36,337 nt of DNA from Asaia bogorensis (GTDB taxonomy: Bacteria > Pseudomonadota > Alphaproteobacteria > Acetobacterales > Acetobacteraceae), in NCBI GenBank assembly GCA_945874805.1, contig CAMCJI010000010.1, positions 1 to 36,337 on the forward strand. The letters run 5' to 3'. Below are positions 31,856-36,337 of this stretch, in pieces. The position numbers were made by a program, and so were the translations under genes. The notes beneath the pieces are model-generated. The model was not told the DNA's origin. It saw nothing but the letters and a program-made list of their open reading frames with translations, and searched no databases. The first letter of the stretch is position 1, and each line of letters starts with the position of its first letter.

Positions 31856-34546
31856 TCAAGCCGTCAACCTCGCGAGCGCCCCGCCGGCCGCCCGCAGCGC
31901 CGTCGGCGCTCCGTCCTCGACCACCCGGCCATCGTCGATCACCACCGCCCGGTCGAACAGCTCGGCCATCGCCGGGTTGGCCAGCGTCCATACCACGCCG
32001 AACCCCTGCGGACCGCGCGCCACGTCGAGCACGCGCTCCATGATCTGCAGCTGGCTCTGCGTATCGATGTTCGATAGCGCCCGCTGGGCGATCAGCAGAT
32101 CCGGCCGGCGCAGCAGCGCGCGGGCCAGGGCGAGCTTCTGCTTCTGCCCCGGGTTGAGCCGCTTGCCACCGTTGCCGACATTGAATGCCAGCCCCGCCTC
32201 ATGCACCAGCGCCGTCAGCTCCTGGGCGCCGACCACCCGGCGCAGGATGACGCTGATCCGGCTGTCGGCGGCGGCGACCCCGTAGGCGATGCGGCCGAAC
32301 AGGATGTTGTCCTGGATGGTGGCCGCCATGCTGATCGCCGCGCGGTCATAGGGCACGAACTTGCCGGTCCCGCCGGGCTCCGCGTGGAAAGCCCGCCGCG
32401 CCGCCAGGATATGCGCGCGCAGCTCGTCGGTCAGCAGGCCCAGGCGGTCGCGCGGTTCGACGTAGTTGAAGGCGAGGTCGAGGAACAGCGCCCGGTCGGC
32501 TTCGGTCGCGGCGGCGAAGCCGCGCGCCTCGACGCGGTTGGCAGCGGCCTTGGTGTCGGCGAAGCGCTCGGGCTGCATCAGCGTCAGGCGCTGGAACATC
32601 GGGCTGTCGGGGCTGAGGCCGTCAAAGATCTCCAGGATGGTGCCGGCCGCGGCCAGGCCGAGGTCGAACAGCAGGGAATCCAGCCCATCCTTGGCCAGCA
32701 CCGACCGCAGCGCCGGGTTGCCAGCGAGCTGGGCCATGCCGTAGCCCGGATCGACGGGGGTGCCGAACAGCAGGTTCTCGGCGATGCTGGCCTGCACGGC
32801 GTAATGCGCGGGGTCGAACTCCTCGACCAGATGCAGCATGCCTGCGGCTTCCAGCTCGGTGCGGAAGCGGCCGCGGGCGGTGACCAGTGCGGCCCGGTCG
32901 GTCTCGCCCGTGTCCGGCGGGAGGGCGGCGTTGAAGCCGAGGCTGAAGATGTCGTCATCCAGCCCCGTCAGCCGCAGCATTTCCGTGATCCGCCCGCGCA
33001 GAGCGGCCGGGCCTTCCACCCCGAGGACGTCGTAGTCGATCCAGTCGCCCTCATTGTCCAGACGGATGCCGCCGGTGTCGATCACCCGGTGCAGGGAGGT
33101 GCGGCCGAGGCCGTGCGTGCCGTCGAAGCCGCCGGCGCGCCGGCGGGCGCCGCCCAACAGCGCGTCGAGGATGCTGCCGGCAGTGAAGTAGGTCTCCGGC
33201 CCGGCATAGGAGATGCGGCGCGTCAGCTGCTCGGCGGGCCACTCCCGCACCTCGCGCCCGGCGATCAGGAAGCTGCCGGACTTCGCCTCACCCAGCCGGG
33301 CCAGCAGCTCGACCATGGTGTCGCCGCCGCCTTTCGCCGGGCCGCAGATGGCGATCAGCTCGGCCGCCTCGAAGCGCAGCGAGAGCTGATCGAGCAGCCT
33401 GGCGCCGGCGTAGTCCTCGACGGTGACGTTGTAGAGCGCGATCTCGCCGGCGATATGCGGCGCCTCGGTGCCATCGGCCGGCTTGACCGGCGGTAGCAGG
33501 GTCAGCCCGTCGCGGTCGAACTGCTCGATCACCTGGCGGTATTTGACGTCGACATCCATGCGCTGCTGATCCCAGTCGATCAGCTCCTTCACCGGGGTCG
33601 GCAGGTCCTTGTAGGCGGCGATGACGGCGACGAGTTGGCCGATGTCCAGGCTGCCCTTGATCGCGAAGTAGCCACCGATCACGTAGAACAGGAACGGCGT
33701 CATCTGCGCCAACATGTTGTTGAGGAACTTCACGAAGAACTTCCACTGATACAGCGCGAAGCGGATCGCGAAGATCTTCGTCAGCCGTTGGGCCACATCC
33801 GCGCGCTGCCAGTCCGCCGAGCCGTTGGTGCGGATCGAGGGCATGTCCTCGACCACTTCGGATATCCGGCCGGCAAGCGCGCGGGCGGTGAGCTGGCGCT
33901 GGCGGCCGAGCTCGATCTGCTTGCGGCGCAGGCGCGGGATCACGATGCCCTGCACCAGCAGCAGGGCCACCGCGATCATCCCGAGAGAGGGGCTCTGGAC
34001 GAGGATGAAGCCGAGGGCCGTGACGATCTGGCCGGCGAGGAAGACGGGCTGGACGAAGGCATCGCCGATGAAGCCGCCCATCGGCTCCACCTCGTCCTTG
34101 ATCATCGTCGCGACTTCGGCGGATTTGACCCGGCGGAATTCGCCGAGGGGAAAGCGCAGCACCCGGTCGAACAGCTCGTAGCGGAGTTGCTGGAGCATCC
34201 GCTCGCCCAGCCGGCCCTTGAAGGTGTTGATGTAGAATTTCAGCAGGCCGTTGAGGATGACGAGTGCCAGGAACAGGCTGGCCAGCAGCAGCAAGGCTTC
34301 CAGTCGGTGTGCCTCGAACCCGTCGAACAGCCGCAGGCTGCCCCAGGGGGTCGGCACGCTGAGCTGCATGACGGTCTGCGTCGCGTCATTGGCGAAGCCG
34401 CGGCCCTGGATGGGGCCGTTGATGATGGTCTTTGGCAGATCGAGCAGCACGAAGCCGGCCGGCATCGATGCCAGGATGACAAAGATGATCCATATCTGAT
34501 CGCGGCTGGTCTGCCGCCAGATGTAGCGGAAGATGTTGGTTTCCAT
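31856..34546 (-). CDS. ABC exporter-like membrane protein with a degenerate, expanded nucleotide-binding domain
   Basis: An 896-residue protein. Residues 1-330 are an ABC-exporter transmembrane domain (helices near 18-38, 81-103, 163-200, 272-298) with coupling segment RYELFDRVLRFPLGEF. The nucleotide-binding domain starts near 365 but every catalytic motif is altered. Walker A reads CGPAKGGGDTM (401-411) without the Lys-Ser/Thr pair. The Q-loop reads AGPETYF. The signature is LNPGQKQ (797-803). Walker B is LLIAQRAL without Asp-Glu, and the H-loop position is TLANP. Only the D-loop (SNID, 825-828) is close to normal. Some 300 extra residues lie between Q-loop and signature. ATP hydrolysis is unlikely. 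First gene of a unit with the cNMP-binding, cyclase and MBL genes. Confidence 0.85.
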   Translation of the reverse strand: METNIFRYIWRQTSRDQIWIIFVILASMPAGFVLLDLPKTIINGPIQGRGFANDATQTVMQLSVPTPWGSLRLFDGFEAHRLEALLLLASLFLALVILNGLLKFYINTFKGRLGERMLQQLRYELFDRVLRFPLGEFRRVKSAEVATMIKDEVEPMGGFIGDAFVQPVFLAGQIVTALGFILVQSPSLGMIAVALLLVQGIVIPRLRRKQIELGRQRQLTARALAGRISEVVEDMPSIRTNGSADWQRADVAQRLTKIFAIRFALYQWKFFVKFLNNMLAQMTPFLFYVIGGYFAIKGSLDIGQLVAVIAAYKDLPTPVKELIDWDQQRMDVDVKYRQVIEQFDRDGLTLLPPVKPADGTEAPHIAGEIALYNVTVEDYAGARLLDQLSLRFEAAELIAICGPAKGGGDTMVELLARLGEAKSGSFLIAGREVREWPAEQLTRRISYAGPETYFTAGSILDALLGGARRRAGGFDGTHGLGRTSLHRVIDTGGIRLDNEGDWIDYDVLGVEGPAALRGRITEMLRLTGLDDDIFSLGFNAALPPDTGETDRAALVTARGRFRTELEAAGMLHLVEEFDPAHYAVQASIAENLLFGTPVDPGYGMAQLAGNPALRSVLAKDGLDSLLFDLGLAAAGTILEIFDGLSPDSPMFQRLTLMQPERFADTKAAANRVEARGFAAATEADRALFLDLAFNYVEPRDRLGLLTDELRAHILAARRAFHAEPGGTGKFVPYDRAAISMAATIQDNILFGRIAYGVAAADSRISVILRRVVGAQELTALVHEAGLAFNVGNGGKRLNPGQKQKLALARALLRRPDLLIAQRALSNIDTQSQLQIMERVLDVARGPQGFGVVWTLANPAMAELFDRAVVIDDGRVVEDGAPTALRAAGGALARLTA

Positions 34547-34559
34547 GGGCCGTCCGAGG

Positions 34560-34594
34560 TCTGCGGCGAGTAGTTTCGGCTTGTTGGCCGCAGA
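34560..34594 (-). terminator. Hairpin between livF and the degenerate ABC gene
   Basis: TCTGCGGC (34560-34567) and GCCGCAGA (34587-34594) form a perfect 8-bp stem with a 19-nt loop in the 63-bp gap. It could end livF transcription weakly or serve as a leader structure 14 bp before the ABC start codon. No T-tract is present. Confidence 0.3.
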
Positions 34595-34609
34595 TGCAAC
34601 CTTTCCGTT

Positions 34610-35311
34610 TCAGCCCACACCCAGGAAACGTTCGAGCAGGGCCGCGTCGGCGGCCAACGCCGCGCTGGTACCGGCGTGGACGACGCCTCCGCGCTCCAGG
34701 ATCACGGCATGGTCGGTGATGCCGAGGATCTTGCGGGCGTGCTGTTCGACGACGATGGCGGACATGCCCTCGGCGCGGATGACCTGGCCGATGGCGGCCA
34801 GCACCTCCTCGACCAGGATGGGGGCGAGGCCCTCGGTCGGCTCGTCGAGCAGCAGCAGGCGGGGGTTGAGGACCAGCGCGCGGCCGATGGCCAGCATCTG
34901 CTGTTCGCCGCCGGAGAGCTGGCGGCCCATGTTGGCGCGGCGCTCCTCCAGCCGGGGGAACATGGCGTAGATGCGCGCGAGGCCCCAGGGGCCGGGGCGG
35001 GCGACGGCGGTGAGGTTCTCCTCCACCGTCAGCGATTTGAAGATGTTGCGCTCCTGCGGCACCCAGCCCAGCCCGGCTTCGACCCGCTTGTTGGGGGAGA
35101 GTGCGGAGATGTCCGCACCGTCCAGCAGGATGCGCCCGCCGCCCTGGCGGGTGAGGCCCATGATGGAGCGCAGCAGCGTGGTCTTGCCCATGCCGTTGCG
35201 GCCGAGCAAAGCGAGCGACTCGCCGGCGGCCAGGGTGAGGGAGAGGCCGGCCAGCACCGAGGCGCCGCCGTAGCCGGCCCGCAGAGAGTCGATTTCGAGG
35301 ATGTCAGCCAT
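34610..35311 (-). CDS. livF: ABC transporter ATP-binding protein LivF (second system)
   Basis: A 233-residue ATPase of a second Liv-type importer. Motifs are intact: Walker A LLGRNGMGKTTLL, Q-loop GWVPQERNIFKSL, signature LSGGEQQMLAIGRAL, Walker B LLLLDEPTEGLAP and the H-loop region AIVVEQHAR. The ATG at 35311 lies inside the end of livG (8-bp overlap); the longer frame upstream is a shadow. It is clearly different in sequence from livF at 7643-8356, so the two systems are not a recent duplication. The VPQERNIFKSLTV form is typical of LivF in amide/urea and branched-chain systems alike. Confidence 0.93.
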   Translation of the reverse strand: MADILEIDSLRAGYGGASVLAGLSLTLAAGESLALLGRNGMGKTTLLRSIMGLTRQGGGRILLDGADISALSPNKRVEAGLGWVPQERNIFKSLTVEENLTAVARPGPWGLARIYAMFPRLEERRANMGRQLSGGEQQMLAIGRALVLNPRLLLLDEPTEGLAPILVEEVLAAIGQVIRAEGMSAIVVEQHARKILGITDHAVILERGGVVHAGTSAALAADAALLERFLGVG

Positions 35312-36050
35312 GCGCCTCGCCAAGATAGACCGCGCGGACGCGCGGGTCGGCGGAAATGATCTCGGGGGCGCCTTGCGTGAGGAGTTCGCCGCCGACGAGG
35401 ACGAAGATGTGACGGGCGAACCTGAACACCAGATCCATATCGTGTTCGATGAGCAGAACCGCAACCTCTGCCGGCAGGGCGGCCACCGCGTCGAGGATGG
35501 CGTCGCGCTCATCCTCCGGCACGCCGGCAGCGGGTTCGTCGAGCAGCAGCACGCGCGGCGCGCAGGCGATGGCGACCGCGATCTCCAGCAGGCGCTGGCG
35601 GCCGTAGGGGAGTTCGGCGGTCGGGCGGTCGAGCACGTCGAGCAGGCCGAAGCGGGCGAGGATATCGACGGATTCGTCGATAATGGCGGGCTGGCGGCCC
35701 ATGCGCTGCCAGAACCGCGTGTCCTGGCCCAGGCGGCGGGCGACGGCCAGGGCGACGCTTTCGATCGGGGTCAGGGCGGGGAAAAGCTGGTTGATCTGGA
35801 ACGTGCGGACGAGGCCGCGCGCCACCCGGCGGTCCGCGCGCAGGCCGGTGATGTCGGCCCCGTCGAGATGGATGCTGCCGGCGGTGGGGCGCAGCACGCC
35901 GGTCAGCAGGTTGATGAAGGTGGTTTTGCCGGCGCCGTTCGGGCCGATCAGCGCGTGCCGGGCGCCGACGGGCAGGCTGAGGGAGATGTCGCGGTTGGCG
36001 ACCAGGCCGCCGAAGCTGACGCCGAGGCCGCGGGTTTCCAGTGCGCTCAT
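35304..36050 (-). CDS. livG: ABC transporter ATP-binding protein LivG (second system)
   Basis: A 248-residue ATPase. Walker A is LIGPNGAGKTTFI, followed by LVRTFQINQLFPALTPIES; the signature region is LPYGRQRLLEIAVAIA, the LivG variant. Walker B is LLLDEPAAGVPEDER and the H-loop VLLIEHDMDLVF. Compared with typical LivG (about 255-260 residues) it is slightly short, and the insert before the signature is compact. Its ATG overlaps the livM stop in an ATGA junction, and it overlaps livF by 8 bp, so the genes are translationally coupled. Confidence 0.93.
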   Translation of the reverse strand: MSALETRGLGVSFGGLVANRDISLSLPVGARHALIGPNGAGKTTFINLLTGVLRPTAGSIHLDGADITGLRADRRVARGLVRTFQINQLFPALTPIESVALAVARRLGQDTRFWQRMGRQPAIIDESVDILARFGLLDVLDRPTAELPYGRQRLLEIAVAIACAPRVLLLDEPAAGVPEDERDAILDAVAALPAEVAVLLIEHDMDLVFRFARHIFVLVGGELLTQGAPEIISADPRVRAVYLGEAHG

Positions 36051-36337
36051 CGCAGCCGGGCGATCAGGCGGCGGGGGAGGGAGCCGATCCGCTCGCGGCC
36101 GATGACGACGAGCGCGATCAGCACGATGCCGACCCAGAATTGCCAGTACTGCGGCGTTTGCACCGAAAGCAGGTCCTGCAGCACCTTGAACCCCACCGCG
36201 CCGAGAATGCCGCCGTAGAGGTAGCCGACGCCGCCGATGACCAGCATCAGCATCACCTCCGCCGAGCGGTGGAAGGCCAGCACATCTAGCGAGGCGAACT
36301 GCGTGGTCTGGACCAGCAGCGCGCCGGCGAGGCCGGC
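36047..36337 (-). CDS. livM: LivM-type permease of the second system (C-terminal part; continues past the window)
   Basis: The last 96 codons of a permease; the frame is open to the window edge. It ends with the typical LivM pattern: FHRSAEVMLMLVIGGVGYLYGGILGAVGFKVLQDLL cut into FHRSAEVMLMLVIGG and GYLYGGILGAVGFKVLQD, then QYWQFWVGIVLIALVV and a basic tail. This is the region that faces the ATPases. The stop overlaps the livG start by 4 bp. Confidence 0.9.
   Translation of the reverse strand, partial: AGLAGALLVQTTQFASLDVLAFHRSAEVMLMLVIGGVGYLYGGILGAVGFKVLQDLLSVQTPQYWQFWVGIVLIALVVIGRERIGSLPRRLIARLR

Noticed and set aside
1-36337. tRNA, rRNA, CRISPR, prophage or integrase genes
   Set aside because: I looked for these and saw no supporting sequence.

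Overview
The window is a compact, very GC-rich bacterial chromosome segment. Its gene content (eukaryotic-type NADP isocitrate dehydrogenase, two Liv-type ABC transport systems, FixL/FixJ-like signalling, MoCo sulfoxide reductase, FkbM and GT9 enzymes) suggests an alphaproteobacterium, most likely of the Acetobacteraceae/Rhodospirillales. That placement is an inference from protein style; there is no rRNA or tRNA in the window. I see no transposase, integrase, phage gene or CRISPR array.

Layout. (1) 1-2384, minus: icd, an MFS transporter and the first codons of a further gene. (2) 2576-4539, plus: a kinase-less PAS-REC-Hpt signalling protein overlapping a nucleoside 2-deoxyribosyltransferase. 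A large hairpin between two convergent stop codons ends this unit. (3) 4584-9134, minus: a complete branched-chain amino acid-type ABC operon (livG-livF-livH-livM-livK), then a class III aminotransferase (9311-10711). (4) 10783-13071, plus: a BisC-type molybdoenzyme. (5) 13375-17148, minus: FkbM methyltransferase, amidohydrolase and G3E GTPase, tightly coupled. (6) 17357-18385, plus: a DUF1796-like putative cysteine peptidase; then minus-strand AhpD-like and DUF4214-methyltransferase genes. (7) 20300-25674, plus: LLM flavin oxidoreductase, FHA-degenerate SpoIIE protein, sensor kinase, FixJ-type regulator with an apparent frameshift in a C8 tract, and a small winged-helix-like protein. (8) 25891-29478: GT9 glycosyltransferase, asparagine synthetase and a basic hypothetical protein. 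(9) 29521-36337, minus: a second liv cluster (partial livM, livG, livF), followed by a degenerate 896-residue ABC exporter, a cyclic-nucleotide-binding protein, an adenylate cyclase-FHA protein and an MBL-fold hydrolase.

Two things stand out. First, a four-copy family of intergenic nested inverted-repeat elements (188-260 bp cores at 13088, 18397, 25700 and 28592). All lie directly behind genes. They share about 40-bp A/T-rich terminal inverted repeats that are themselves hairpins, with a compensatory base pair change in one copy, and three copies have an identical inner 10-bp stem with an exactly 26-nt loop. Second, the last four minus-strand genes (34546-29521) look like a cAMP module (cyclase, cNMP receptor, MBL hydrolase that could be a phosphodiesterase) coupled to an ABC-exporter-like protein that has lost all four catalytic nucleotide-binding motifs and carries a roughly 300-residue insertion.

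The window is unusually rich in altered signalling proteins: PAS-REC-Hpt without a kinase, FHA fused to a metal-site-less SpoIIE domain, FHA fused to a cyclase, and a kinase/regulator pair whose regulator is out of frame.
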